Shown piece by piece: positions 1-10,999 of a stretch of DNA of 64,000 nt. The notes beneath the pieces are model-generated. The model was not told where the DNA came from. It saw only the letters and a list, made by a program, of their open reading frames with translations, and ran no database searches. This stretch comes from Exophiala sp. HKRS030. Its lineage: Eukaryota; Ascomycota; Eurotiomycetes; Chaetothyriales; Herpotrichiellaceae. The first letter of the stretch is position 1. Each line of letters begins with the position of its first letter. The stretch is from assembly GCA_023897205.1 (NCBI GenBank), contig JAHWDD010000004.1, positions 2,356,001-2,420,000 of the forward strand, read 5' to 3'. The position numbers were made by a program, and so were the translations under genes.

Positions 1-874
1 CCATGGGAACGGTGATGCCGACCCAGGTCAGCGAGAAGGTCTTCCAGCGCGGCGTCGTGGCAGGGTAAGTGATGTAGTAGTCAGACGCAATTGGCAAGAA
101 TCCAGAAGCAGAGCCAAAGCAAATCGTGATCATTGTCAAGAAACTGCCCGAGAAGGTCGCTCCGTGGGACACGTTCGGTGCACCAGAATCAAAGTGTCTC
201 GAGGCAACGGCGCAGAGGATGATGGTCGCAATGAATCCCGGGATGAAGGCGTATCGCTCGTAGAAGTGGACAATGTTGTAACCGAAACCAGCAATAACGA
301 ATGAAAGGATGGAGAGAATGATGATGCCCACCACAGTCGGACATGAACCTCCGGAGATGTAGTTGAGAATCTGACCGCCAATGACCACTCCGACGAGGCA
401 CCACCCGAGCTCGGTGATGGCGTTCACCAGAGCAACGAGCTTGCCTCCGTACCAGCCAAAGGAGAATCGAGCGAGAATGATCTGTCGCAGGCCAAGTCGT
501 GGACCGAACGTGCCCATGAACGCAGCACAAGCAGCTCCCAGGCTTGTGCCGAAAAAGACCGCCAGGAAGCCATTCGTCACGCTAAGGCCGAGCCATGAGG
601 GACCGGCGAGTATGCCAGTCGCGACGGTAGAAATGACGGCAGAGCAAGAAAACCAGAGAAACATCATGTCAAGATAATTGAGGTTCTCATCACGTTCCGT
701 GGGCAAGACACGCTCGATACCACGACTCTCGATGTGGAGTTTCCGGTCCAAGAGATTCGAGTAGTGCTGGACAGTTTGTAGCCATCGCGGACCACGATTT
801 TCGAGCTCACCAGCACCCAGGCCTCTCAGCTGGCTGACTCCTTCCGGCTGGGTGGTTGTCTTTTCAGACATCAT
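1..874 (-). CDS. NCS1 purine-cytosine permease, 3' part outside window
   Basis: Translating the minus strand from the ATG at 874 gives about 291 residues with no stop to the window edge, so the gene is cut off on its C-terminal side. After a polar N-terminus (a tandem Met-Met, then SEKTTTQPEG) come long hydrophobic helices with NCS1-family features: LNYLDMMFLWFSCSA in the first helix region, GPRLGLRQIILARFSFGWYG, then GYNIVHFYERYAFIP. NCS1 proteins of this fungal subgroup carry purines, cytosine or related nucleobases across the plasma membrane with protons; the substrate cannot be fixed from this fragment. An in-frame stop lies upstream of the paired ATGs, which supports this start, and no intron is needed in the visible part. 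It is divergent from the oxygenase at 2084. Family confidence is high, substrate low. Confidence 0.85.
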   Translation of the reverse strand, partial: MMSEKTTTQPEGVSQLRGLGAGELENRGPRWLQTVQHYSNLLDRKLHIESRGIERVLPTERDENLNYLDMMFLWFSCSAVISTVATGILAGPSWLGLSVTNGFLAVFFGTSLGAACAAFMGTFGPRLGLRQIILARFSFGWYGGKLVALVNAITELGWCLVGVVIGGQILNYISGGSCPTVVGIIILSILSFVIAGFGYNIVHFYERYAFIPGFIATIILCAVASRHFDSGAPNVSHGATFSGSFLTMITICFGSASGFLPIASDYYITYPATTPRWKTFSLTWVGITVPM

Positions 875-2083
875 GCCTTTTTCTGCCTGGGATCCGAGAC
901 TCGCCGCCTCAGCAGGTGATGCTGTAGTAGAGTCCGACTGTGTAGATGATCATCAGCCTTTTGCGTTTAAACAACATTAACTTTGGAGTACGAACCATGG
1001 AGTTTTCAATTGATGGATGAGCCTGCGTTCAAGGCTCTGAAGTCCTACCCTGATTGCCAAAGGGTACCGATGTCCTGAACTTTGTGCTGGATGAAGAGCA
1101 ACAACCATGAGGTTCAGACGTCTAGTGACAAGGAGGCATAATATGTTCCTCGTGGCAATGGAACACGGCATAACCCGCCAGAAGCGAAATTCCTTACTAG
1201 GCAACCCAATTTCAGTAACGCGCTCTTATCATTGCAGACGGACCGGCACTGCGACTCGTGTGGTTAGTAAAAGGATCTAGTCCTTGTTCACTAGCAAGTA
1301 GTTAGCTCTCTTGCCGCTCTTGCGAACCAATATCATGTCGATGTTTATATTGTGCGAGGCTGGTTGTGGGTTTCGAATATATGGTCGCTGCTTTAGCACA
1401 GCATTGAGGTGAAAAGTGAGAGGACTAACAGAGTGCGACAATCCCAGTCTAGCACGATTGCTGCCCGTTCCCCGGCTCAACTAGCAAGGGTCTGGGTGCA
1501 TCCAGTCTGCATGTCGAGAGCCAGTGCTTCGACGGACTCCCGTCAGGGTTGGCGCTCATCGGGTGGTCGGCTTGTCACCTGGTGGAATGGGCAGAACTCG
1601 GTTGCCTCCAGACACTTCGGTGGTCTGTGTGCCCCACGAAGGCATACAGTATTCGCCCGCTATTGAGAACCAGTTCTCATTACCTCGTTGGGCAACCGAA
1701 TATTCGAACATTCGATAAGCGAAAACATCCCTTGTCCCAAAGTCAGGTGCCCGAATTTCCAGAACAGATGCCTTTTGGGAAACCGAACACCGAGCCAGGC
1801 TCCGTTATGTTGGACACTTTTGACTTTGCCTATGCAACAGAATACTCCTTGCGGTGGACTCCATCAGTGTAATTCCCGCTTTGGGAATATTTCAGCTGCT
1901 CGTTATTAGGGGTCCCGTATTCTGGTAGGTTGAATTTGAGGATTAAATGTGTCGCGTCTCGTATACTTGCGCTGAAGAACGTTATTACAAGCGCCGGAAC
2001 CGTCTTTCTCGTCGTTGAGCAGGAGTCTTCCGTCCCAGGGATTTGGTTCCGACAACGTCCCTTCCACTTTTGTTTGCGCGACG
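875..2083. promoter_or_regulatory. Intergenic region between divergent permease and oxygenase genes
   Basis: No convincing gene in 1.2 kb; the short open frames here lack domain character. It must hold both promoters. One GATAAG-type (AreA-like) core occurs on the minus strand at 1225-1230, about 350 bp upstream of the permease start. That would fit nitrogen control of a nucleobase permease, but a single 6-bp match is weak. Confidence 0.4.
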
Positions 2084-3208
2084 ATGGCGCAACAAACCCC
2101 TTTGCCTGTGATTGATATTTCGCCTTATCTAGACCCTGCATCGACACCTGCTCAACGTGCAATCACAGCCAAAGATGTCGACAGTGCCTGTCGAGAATAT
2201 GGCTTCTTCTACCTGGTTGGGCACGGGATAGACGAAGGTCTACGACAAGAGATGCTCCGTTTGGGCCATGAGTTCTTCTCCTTACCCCAGGCCGAGAAGG
2301 AACAGATCTCCATCTTTAACAGCATGGATCGAGTCCGCGGATACGCTCGACTTGGGGAGAATGTGACCTCTGGGAAAAGAGATGTTCTCGAGGGATACGA
2401 TATATATCGAGAGTTTCCTGACCCTTCCTCGAAGATGCTTCGGGGTGCGCAAATATGGCCCTCGCGACCTGCCTCCCTCAGAACAACGGTCCTCGATTAT
2501 GTGTCCAAGTTAATACCTGTCGGCCAGGCATTGATGCGAGCTATGGGCGATGCCTTGGGAATAGAAAACGGTGCAGAGGCTTTTGAGGAGATTGTTAAGG
2601 ATCCTTTCTGGGGCCTGAAATTTAACGGTTATCCTCCTCTCTCGACACCAGACCTCTCGGAACAGGAGAAGGGCATCTCTTGTGGCGAGCATACAGATTA
2701 TGGAGGTTTAACATTCCTACTTGCTGATGATCATATCAAATCAGCTTTGGAGGTCGAAGCAAAGGATGGAGATTGGATCAAGGCTGATCCCATCCCTGGG
2801 GCTTATGTTGTGAATATTGGTGAGTTCGATCAAGAACAAAGATAAAACGAAGAAGAACAGGGTACTGATTCCTCGCAGGCGATATGGTCAATGTTCTCAC
2901 AAATAATCGTTACACTGCAACCGTCCATCGGGTGATTCACCGGGGCGACACACCGCGAGTTTCGATTCCTTTCTTTTTTGAACCATCTCTTTCTACCTTG
3001 ATTAAACCACTCCAGGGTTGTGGAGATGATAACGTTAATGAAAAGGCTGCGGCTAGCTACTATGAACATATGTGCCACATGCTGTAAGTCAAAGAGGTGC
3101 CCTTTACTACTTCTATATCTAACATATGACAGTTATGATGGACGATTTGTAGAAAGTGGCAAAGAAGTAACGGAGATGCTTGTAAACGAAATATCGTTAA
3201 AAGGTTGA
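2084..3208 (+). CDS. 2-oxoglutarate/Fe(II) oxygenase, isopenicillin-N-synthase-like
   Basis: Three exons, 2084-2819, 2879-3083 and 3133-3208, encode 338 residues. Both introns (59 and 49 nt) have GTGAGT/GTAAGT donors. The second intron must be removed because the unspliced frame stops right after CHML, whereas splicing continues into YDGRFVESGKEV, a normal C-terminus for the family. The N-terminal DIOX_N region contains ACREYGFFYLVGHGI (about residues 35-49). The Fe(II) ligands are His203 and Asp205 (GEHTDYG) and His262 (ATVHRV); the 2-oxoglutarate anchor is Arg272 with Ser274. The enzyme should be an active soluble dioxygenase of unknown substrate. The ATG at 2084 was chosen over a longer TTG-initiated frame because it begins just before the conserved PVIDISPYL. 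It is head-to-head with the permease, but a functional link is only a guess. Confidence 0.85.
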
Positions 3209-3644
3209 AGTGGTCGAGTCTGTATAAAATAGCATGGATTGGACGACTTTCTTTACGGTCAACATAGCTAATGTGTAACTCGAAAATCCGTCAACCTGGG
3301 GACGGGGGAAGGTGTAAACCCCCTTCCTGAGTTAATTCGAAAACTACTGTAGAAATTGTGGTGTAATAGCAATAGGCAATGCATGGTGGAAAGGCTCGAG
3401 GCGTGGGTAACTTGGTGGATAGCGGACGGTCCTCTTGACGTGCCCTGCTCCACACCTTCTCCGTTGCATGGATCTGAGAAAGGGCCCAACGCCCAGGGTA
3501 CTGGTCCCTATTAGCCTGAGCATATCATAAACCTTCTCAAGCCAGTCCAGTCCGTTTTACTACCAATTTTTTCTTCCTTCTCCCAATATAAAGCATTTCG
3601 AATCGTCACAGCCAACAATCCTTTGCTCAAATACAATAGACAGA
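3209..3644 (+). promoter_or_regulatory. Upstream region of the xylose-reductase-like gene
   Basis: There is no gene in these 436 bp. The proximal part is pyrimidine-rich (about 3546-3582), followed by a TATA-like AATATAAAG near 3586-3594, about 55 bp before the ATG. TTAGCC at 3511-3516 reads GGCTAA on the minus strand, matching the XlnR/XYR1 core GGCTAR. Confidence 0.45.
3511..3516 (-). promoter_or_regulatory. Candidate XlnR/XYR1 binding core GGCTAA
   Basis: The minus strand reads GGCTAA, 129 bp upstream of the aldo-keto reductase start. GGCTAR is the known binding core of the xylanolytic activators XlnR/XYR1, which control D-xylose reductase in aspergilli. One 6-bp site can arise by chance; it is the position before this gene that makes it worth listing. 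Confidence 0.35.
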
Positions 3645-4904
3645 ATGGCGACTCCAACTATCACGTTAAAGCCTTCCGGCCAGAAGGTCGCTCAAGTGGG
3701 ATTTGGTCTATGGAAGGTAGGTCGAAATCCTGTGGGCTCAATACTTCAATCACTAAACAATGCACAGGTGCCGAACGACAGCACGGCAGATGTTGTTTAT
3801 GGTGCCATCAAGAACGGTTACCGCCACTTTGATGGTGCCTGCGACTACGGTACGTTTGTCGGAGAGCTACTGTTTTTTGTTTTTGTTTTTGACTTACCGT
3901 TCAACAGGAAACGAGAAGGAAGCTGGCGAGGGTATCAACCGAGCCATCAAGGACGGCTTGGTAAAGAGAGAAGAAGTATTCGTTACCACAAAACTCTGGG
4001 CAACGTTCCATTCTCCGTAAGTGAAAAGAAAGTCCGACATGCCATCGGCCGGAGAATCAAGGACTAATTCTTCTGCGATAACTAAGAGAACATGTCAAGC
4101 AAATAGCAAAGAAGCAACTTGCCGACTGGGGTCTAGAGTATTTCGACCTCTATCTCATCCACTTCCCTCTCCCACTTCAATACGTCGACCCGGCCGAGAG
4201 ATATCCTCCCGGATGGTCGATTGCTGCTGACAAGTGGGAGACGAAGACTGCCGCCATTCCCCTTGCTTCGACCTGGAAGGCAATGGAATCTCTCGTCGAT
4301 GAGGGCCTCGTCAAGAACATCGGTGTCTGCAACTTCCAGGGTGGATTGCTCATGGACCTGATCCGCTCAGCCAGGATCCAGCCAAGCATGCTCCAGATCG
4401 AGCATCATCCTTATCTTGTGCAACCTCAGTTGATGGACCTGTGCAAGGATCTCGGTATTGCCATCACGGCGTACTCAAGCTTCGGACCTTTGAGCTACCG
4501 TGACCTGCAGAGTCCCAAGGCCATGGGCACTTCATTGCTCTTTGAGAATGACGTGATTACCTCCATGGCAAAGAAACTTTCCCGAACTCCGGCTCAAGTT
4601 CTTCTGAGATGGGCGGTGCAACGGTAGGTCTACCCTTCGGATGTGCACCGACAAGGCTGACACGAGGAATTACAGTGGTCTAATTGTCATTCCCAAGTCG
4701 AACGATGCAACGCGCCAGAAGCAGAACCTCGATCTATTCTCCTTCGAGCTTTCTTCGCATGAGATGGACAACATCAACTCTATGGACAAGGGCTTGCGCT
4801 TCAATGATCCGGTAAGTTACTGCTTACAGCAAAGATATATGTGATGTGGACTAACACAGTGTCAGGGTGACTACTTGAACCCCCCTCAAAGAATCTTCGC
4901 TTAA
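3645..4904 (+). CDS. Aldo-keto reductase, D-xylose reductase type
   Basis: Six exons, 3645-3716, 3768-3849, 3908-4016, 4087-4623, 4676-4811 and 4866-4904, join in frame to 324 residues, the usual xylose reductase length. Introns are 51, 58, 70, 52 and 54 nt. The AKR tetrad is visible as Asp46 and Tyr51 ([10 protein letters not shown]), Lys80 (TTKLW) and His113 (YLIHFP). IPKSN is the NADPH-binding loop, and [13 protein letters not shown] and HHPYLVQ are typical AKR segments. It likely reduces aldoses such as D-xylose to the alditol with NAD(P)H in the cytosol, the first step of fungal pentose catabolism; related AKRs act on other sugars or glycerol. The tail ends QRIFA. A GGCTAA core lies upstream. 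Family certain, substrate likely but not proven. Confidence 0.88.
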
Positions 4905-5438
4905 GATTCTCCAGACCACCAGCACTGCAAGGTCTCTTTTGTCAATCAAAAGTAAGACGTCAAAGCTGGACTGCATTACCCAGCAGAATAGCCAACACCG
5001 GCAATATTTGGTTGTTGGACATCATAGCTTGTGCCATTACAAAGATGAAGATGTATCTTAGGACCAACTGAATGTTTGACCACAACCCATTTCTTGCCCT
5101 CTAGCGAACAGTATGATGCCGCAGGAGATCACGAATAGAACCTATATTGCTTTCGCATGCATGCATTGAATGATGTTCCCTCAGCTGGTTTTTTAATTCG
5201 GCGTGGCCCGGATGCTCAATCTGGTGATCTTCGGGCGCCGCCTTTAGATGGCCAAAATTGTCTCGCGTTGTTTCGTGATGGTGACAGCGACGTGCGTTTG
5301 TCGTAGGGACTTTGGTAAATCGCATCTGCTTCCCTGCTCGCGGCAAAGAAGTTTTATTCAGCAACCATTTCTACGGGTAGACTCTTGTTGATACTTTAAT
5401 TCTCTAGGGTTGTCTCTCGTGGGCTTCACAACTCGATC
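4905..5438. other. Intergenic, no gene recognised
   Basis: About 530 bp between the reductase and TEN1. An 87-codon open frame on the minus strand (5101-5364) is His-rich but resembles nothing I know and has no supporting context, so I do not call it. Confidence 0.5.
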
Positions 5439-5453
5439 ATGACTTCGTGGTAA
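5439..5453 (+). promoter_or_regulatory. Four-codon uORF overlapping the TEN1 start (TAATG)
   Basis: ATG ACT TCG TGG TAA occupies 5439-5453, and its last base is the A of the TEN1 ATG at 5453. The stop and start therefore overlap as TAATG. Ribosomes that read this uORF end exactly on the main start codon, an arrangement associated with termination-reinitiation. This holds only if the transcript begins upstream of 5439. Confidence 0.5.
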
Positions 5454-5954
5454 TGAACGACAGCTCGACCAACGGGCCAGTCGCGTCCGTGTTTGTCTTT
5501 CTTCATGAAATTGCCTCTCTACCACCTGAAACCAAGGTGAGACTCTTAGGCTGGTATGCTTCAAGCATCAACCAGCACCCTTGGTACTGACTTGACCCAC
5601 TCCAGTGTTGTGGACTACGACATAGTCAAAGGACAGCTCGTACTAGAGCACGCCTATCCAAGCCACATCCGACCTATTCCACGAGTTTCGGTCGATGTAA
5701 AACTCATCCTCGAGACAGTTGATGCATCCCTACTCAGAACGGGTGCTTGGGTCAACATCATCGGCTACTCAAGACTCACGGGGCCAAAGAGCCGCAGAAA
5801 CAAGGCAAAAACACAGCAGGGGTCAAGAGTTGAAATTCCTTCCATGCAAGCAGTTTTGATGTGGCCTGCGGGAGCTCTCAGAGTAGAAGACTATGAGATC
5901 ACTCTCGAGGAACAACGATCGGCCCAAAAACAATCAAAATCACTTCATAAGTGA
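5453..5954 (+). CDS. TEN1: CST complex subunit TEN1, telomere capping
   Basis: Two exons, 5453-5553 and 5606-5954, give 149 residues; the 52-nt intron is GTATGC...CTCCAG. Spliced, the protein reads LPPETKVRLLG followed by CVVDYD, then LVLEHAYP, VDVKLILETV and LLRTGAWVNIIGY. This is the five-strand OB-fold pattern of fungal TEN1, including the LPxxxKVRxLG and GxWVNxIGY signatures. TEN1 binds STN1 and CTC1/CDC13 in the CST complex, which protects telomere ends and directs C-strand fill-in in the nucleus. The short exon 1 and the splice explain why no single open frame shows it. A four-codon uORF overlaps the start. The C-terminal 35 residues are polar and poorly conserved-looking. Confidence 0.82.
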
Positions 5955-6859
5955 GCGTCTTGACCGGCGTCGTCAATACTGCTAAGACGAGGCGCTCGGA
6001 AACCGAGACAGCTTACTATCATTTTCAAGCCGGTGATGCCAAAGATTATTTCATGATCTCTGATTGGATGCAGATAGACAAGCATCTTGCCCACAACGCA
6101 CTGCGCGAGGGGGAGTTGCTGGTGTGGTCAGATTGTCAATTCGCCTGCTAAGACCCGGGATCCCCTTGGGTCTGGATGCCTCTCTACGACTGTGGCCGGG
6201 AAAGTCAAGGACTTCCCACGGGGCGAGAGTTCGTGATGGTGAGGGCTGTCCGGGGCCAGAACCGTTCAGAGATCTTCGTCTGCTCAGGCAACTAGAACAC
6301 TGTCCCTGCCACATTACCAGATGGTTCCTTTTCGGCCGGATCATTCATCACACAATTTTCAAGAGACCCCATAGCCTTGAAGATATCAGAAACCAAAGCG
6401 AAGCTGGAAAGAGGTTGAATCCACCATCGTCGTCAGATGGAGAGAAGTTGTCTGAATGCCAGAGCGAATATCGTTTCTATTCTCGACGCCATCTATTTCC
6501 AAATGTATCATCCATCTACTTACTGTAGGTCAAAATGTCTTACTGTGGCTTGTTCTCGCCACCATCAAACTTCTGCATTTTCTTACGTGTTCAGACTGGA
6601 CCCTGAATTGGGTTCGTCAAGATCTCCCGAAGGGGACTAAGATTCGCTTTGCCTATATCACCAATGTCCGTGCCATTGCATATCCCAATCACTTACATCT
6701 CTCATGCTGCCCTAAAGCCTGCTTCATCGACCCAGACGCCAATTCCTACGCAACCCAAGTCGAAAGGCCTCAATCGGCAATACTGCGGTCTACCTTGAGG
6801 GTGCTCTCGCTCACGACTATCTGACTCGTACAACTCGGAAACCGGTGGTAACCAACACA
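5955..6859. other. Intergenic, 5' region of the GT2 gene
   Basis: About 0.9 kb. Several overlapping open frames of 60-150 codons exist on both strands, but none shows domain features or clean splice partners. I read it as TEN1 3' UTR plus promoter and leader of the glycosyltransferase gene. Confidence 0.5.
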
Positions 6860-9790
6860 ATGATTTCCGATATCGACCTGGCCTCGACATCGAGCCTGCC
6901 ACCACCTCCAACTCCCTCGTCAGATCAAGCCGGTTCTACGATGACAACTGCAGCAGCTCAGTCCCCCGCCGTGTCTCGACTAAGCGAAATGGCCATGCAA
7001 AGCAGAAAGTCGGTTCTCTACTCTTCAGGCGACTTCCGAAACAGCTCCATACCGGAGTTGCGCGACATGAAAGCCGACATGATGTGCAACTGGCTGTACC
7101 AACAACAGTTGGAGCGGATGTGGTCGACCAATGGCCTGGAGGAGGGCGTGGTTCTGAAGAAGACCAAGGACGACTACAAGTGTGCCCCGGCCGACCTTTT
7201 GAGTCATCGGGATGGGTTTTTTGATGCTGTACAGAAGCTCAATGTCAAGGTAATACTGAACAACCCTTTTACTCCATCGTTTTTCCCGACGAGTCAAGAT
7301 GTTTTCTTGTTGGTTTTTCTGACTATGCATGTATGACATTCCTAGTGTGCAATGACCGTCAACACGCGCATCATCAAGCTCTTCCTACAAGACGACAATC
7401 TCAGTTACGTTCCATTGGAATCGGGTTTACGATTGCAGATCCTGCCCAGCATCTCACACCTGCCTCAATGCCAGAAACACCACTTTGCAGCTTTCATCCG
7501 AGACCAACAGATCCTCATCGTGTGGGACGACGATCCGAACCACGTCCTCAAACGAGTCCAAGGCATCGAGGAGCAGCTCATCAGTATGGTGTGGAAGGAA
7601 GAAATGGACGATGACGAGTCCGTCGGACCGGTGGGCGGGGGAAGTGCGATGCCCAGCACCACCCACTTGAACCCCGACAACGACGGCGGTTCTTCAGATC
7701 TGGAGCAACAGAATCAAGTTGGTGCGGTCGCTCCTCGCCGTCAGGTGGTCTTGATCCAGTCGATCCTCACGGCCGTCACGCTCGTCCTGCTCGTCGTTGC
7801 CATCGGCAGTGGCTGGCGGCAGATCGCCATCGAAATCATGGTCGACAAGAACTGGATGCGCCTCGCTTTCTTGCTGGTCGTGCCGTTCCAGTGCTGGCTG
7901 GCTTTGTTCTTTATGCAATCCGTCTCCGGTTGCGTCGCTCAGATTGTCGGTCCCATCAGCCAGATGAACGCCAACACAAAGTTCTTTTCCGGCCAACCGC
8001 CACCCCGGCTCGCGCGCTCGGCCGTCCTCCCGCACGTCACGATCCAGTGCCCGGTGTACAAGGAAGGCTTGTTCTCGGTCATCGACCCGACGGTCAAGTC
8101 CATCAAGGCCGCCATCTCGACGTACGAGATGCAGGGCGGCACCGCCAACATCTTCATCAACGACGACGGCATGCAGCTGATCCCACCCGACCAGGCCCGG
8201 GAGCGCCGCGAGTACTACGACGAGCACAACATCGGCTGGGTGTCGCGTCCCAAACACAACCCCAAACCGGCGACCGCGGAGGAAAAGGCCTTTGTCCGGG
8301 CCGGCAAGTTCAAAAAGGCATCCAACATGAACTACGCCCTCAACGTGAGCACGCGGGTCGAGGACAAACTGCTGGCCCTCGTCACCCGCGACGACGATGA
8401 CGGCGACGACGCCGAGGTCAGTCGGCAGCACCGGAGCGCTGAAGAGGAGCGAGAGGCGTACGATCGGGCCCTGGCCGAGGTCATCCTCGAGGACGAAGGC
8501 CGCACCCAGGCCGAAGGCAACGTCCGCGTCGGCGACTACATCCTGCTCATCGACTCCGACACCCGCGTCCCCGTCGACTGCTTCCTGGACGCCGTCAGCG
8601 AGATGGAGCAGTCGCCCCCGGTGGCCATCATCCAGTTCGCGTCGGGCGTCATGAACGTCACCGACACCTGGTTCGAAAAGGGCATCACCTTCTTCACCAA
8701 CCTCGTCTACACGGCCATCCAGTACGCCGTGTCGAACGGCGACGTCGCGCCCTTTGTCGGCCACAATGCCTTTCTGCGCTGGAAGGCCGTGCAGGACGTC
8801 GCCTACGTCGAGACCGACGTCAACGACGGCGCCAGCAAGGAAAAGTACTGGTCCGAAGCCACCGTGTCCGAAGACTTTGACATGGCGCTCCGGCTCCAGA
8901 CGAACGGCTACATCCTCCGCCTGGCTGCGTACGCCGGCCAAGGGTTCAAGGAAGGCGTCTCGCTGACGGTCTACGACGAACTTGCGCGCTGGGAAAAGTA
9001 TGCCTATGGATGCTCCGAGCTGATCTTTCACCCCTTTGCACAGTGGTTCACAAAAGGCCCTCTGACCCCGCTCTTCCGGAACTTCATCTCCAGTAACATG
9101 CCTCTGCCCTCGAAACTGACCATCATGGCTTACATCGGCACGTACTACGCCATCGGCTCCGCCTGGATCTTGACCCTGCTCAACTACTGCATCGTCGGTT
9201 GGTTCAATGGCACTCTGGATCACTACTACATCGACAGTTTCAAGATCTATTTCGCCATCATTCTCGTCTTCACGGCGCTGGGGAATCTTGCCCTCGCCAT
9301 CATGAGGTATCGCATTGAGGAGAAGACCCTAGGATCGGCGCTGTATGAGAATTTCCGATGGATACCGTTGCTGACAGTCTTCTTGGGGGGCATATCCTTG
9401 CATGTGTCGCAGGCAATCTTGAGCCATTTGTTCAGCGTTGACATGAGTTGGGGTGCGACGAGCAAGGAGGCAACGGACACAAGCTTCTTCAAGGAAGTTC
9501 CAGTGATATTGCGCAAATTCCGACTGACATTTGCGTTCTGTGTGGTACTGAGCCTGGGTATGATCATCGTTGCGGGCGTCGGTCCTCTCGGTGCATTCGT
9601 GCCCTATGACTGGCAGATATCTTTTTTTACGGCGATTTGGCCATTGGCAACTGTGGTTGGTAAGTCTTCTCTTGTTTCGATACTGCCAGAAGATGTGATG
9701 TGGGCATGTTCTGACAAAGATGGTCTTTTAGCTTCGCATGCATTGCTGCCGCTCGTGCTGAACCCTGGCTTGATGCAATTTACATTTTAG
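6860..9790 (+). CDS. Membrane-bound family 2 glycosyltransferase (fungal GT2, hyphal growth type)
   Basis: Exons 6860-7249, 7346-9659 and 9732-9790 give 920 residues. The 96-nt intron joins NVK to CAMTVN. The last intron (72 nt) is in frame and stop-free, but its splice signals are good. The first 260 residues are cytosolic, with a Ser/Pro-rich start. Two membrane segments follow (about 263-287 and 303-323). The processive GT2 catalytic core has CPVYKEG (365-371), NDDG (402-405), DSD (533-535), SEDFD (638-642) and ELARW (675-679), the last in the place of QxxRW. Several C-terminal helices follow. It belongs to the fungal GT2 group known from Zymoseptoria tritici and Fusarium graminearum, needed for hyphal extension on solid surfaces; the polysaccharide made is unknown. 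The ATG at 6860 was preferred over an upstream GTG. Third positions are very GC-rich from about 7.7 to 9.2 kb and less so after. Confidence 0.85.
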
Positions 9791-10087
9791 AGTTGGCAGC
9801 AAGCTAGGTATATTGATCTATTTGAGTTTGGGGTGTCGACTTCGAAAGACACGATACCAGACCGCCACACCGTCGGCCTTTTTCTTTCTGTGTGGCTGTG
9901 AGTGAGTGAACTGAAGATGTTGATACCTAATGACCTCGAGGCGTCAGTCATTCCCGCCAAGGGTTTTTCCCGTCTGCTTATTTTCATAGTTGATCATTAA
10001 TAGAATCCTCCTGTACAATCATCGGTCCTTCATCGTCAGGACGTGATGCACACAGCCACGTTTTATTTGCTCTTCCGTCGACGCTGA

Positions 10088-10999
10088 TCATTGGTCTGGC
10101 TCGAAGTCGAAACGACCAGTGATCAACCATTTGTTTCTGAAATCCCTAAGTGCGCATCTTGGCCTCGGCGGCGGCCACATCAAACATTCAGGTGGGATGC
10201 TTCCATATCTAGTGACGGGGGGTAGCTGGATGGGATACTCAAACCTAACAATGAAGCTGCCATCTTCCGTCTGACCAAGTATGTGCCATCCGTCAGGAAA
10301 GGTTTCACCGTTCTCCGCCGGGTTATCCGGGAAGGTTATATACGGTATCAGCTTGCGCGACCACTTCTCCGAGGGGCTGCGAGTCGGCCAGCCGAAGTAC
10401 ATCCGGACAAGGCTCTGGGCTTGCTTCATCACTGAAACGGCCCGTTCGCGGTCCATGGCGCGGATGAGATGGGGCGTGAAGAGCTGGAAGGGTTCCGGGA
10501 AAAGCGCGGTCAAGTTCTCGTTGTTGTTTTCGTGCGCGGCCAAAACTTCGATATGTTTGATCCAGGAGATGCCCACGCCGAGGCCGTACGAGTTGTTGGC
10601 GAAGAACTCGCACAGGCATTTGAGGCAGTGGAACCGGACCGTCAGTTGGTTGAGGAGCGGGAGGATCTCGTTCTTGACGAGTGCGCAGACTTGAAGTAGG
10701 ACAAGCCCACTGTTGCGGATGAGTGATTCCAAAGCAAAGAAGCGTGAGAGGTAGTAGGACGCCTCGGATTTGCCGATGCATGTGGATGCTTTGTTCGGGC
10801 GCGCGACCGACGCTTCACAAAGGGAGACCTCGATCACGTCGGGGAGCAGCTGTCTGTAGACGTTTAGGCGTGTTTCGGCCGGTAATTCCAGAAGGGGAAA
10901 GAACCGTCTCGGTGGACGTTCATAGGGAGGAAAGGGACGATAGGGCAAGTCGACGGTGGGAGAGGGTTTGGAGGTGGGTGTGACTAAGCTCATGGCCAT
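10088..10999 (-). CDS. F-box/2EXR-like protein of unknown function
   Basis: One exon of 303 residues from the ATG at 10999; an ATG two codons on (10993) is an alternative. Residues around 38-56 read FFPLLELPAETRLNVYRQLL, the LPxExRxxIYxxLL pattern that opens the many fungal F-box-like and 2EXR-domain proteins. The rest is a globular region with scattered aromatic and Leu residues and no catalytic motif I recognise. Such proteins may act as substrate adaptors of SCF ubiquitin ligases, but this motif alone does not prove Skp1 binding. It is convergent with the GT2 gene, 297 bp from its stop. A pyrimidine-rich stretch (in sense orientation) lies just upstream. Confidence 0.7.
   Translation of the reverse strand: MAMSLVTPTSKPSPTVDLPYRPFPPYERPPRRFFPLLELPAETRLNVYRQLLPDVIEVSLCEASVARPNKASTCIGKSEASYYLSRFFALESLIRNSGLVLLQVCALVKNEILPLLNQLTVRFHCLKCLCEFFANNSYGLGVGISWIKHIEVLAAHENNNENLTALFPEPFQLFTPHLIRAMDRERAVSVMKQAQSLVRMYFGWPTRSPSEKWSRKLIPYITFPDNPAENGETFPDGWHILGQTEDGSFIVRFEYPIQLPPVTRYGSIPPECLMWPPPRPRCALRDFRNKWLITGRFDFEPDQ

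Noticed and set aside
1..3208. A purine or pyrimidine salvage cluster made of the permease and the neighbouring oxygenase
   Set aside because: Fungal nucleobase pathways do use 2-oxoglutarate oxygenases, but this one has only generic IPNS-like features and no third pathway gene is nearby, so I did not claim it.
5955..6859. A possible extra gene between TEN1 and GT2
   Set aside because: The open frames on both strands are short, overlap one another and cannot be joined into a plausible protein.
7694..9223. A 509-codon open frame on the minus strand opposite the GT2 gene
   Set aside because: It is antisense to GC3-rich codons, where stop codons are rare on the opposite strand. It is Asp/Val/Gly-rich with no domain, and the plus strand encodes a full GT2 core.
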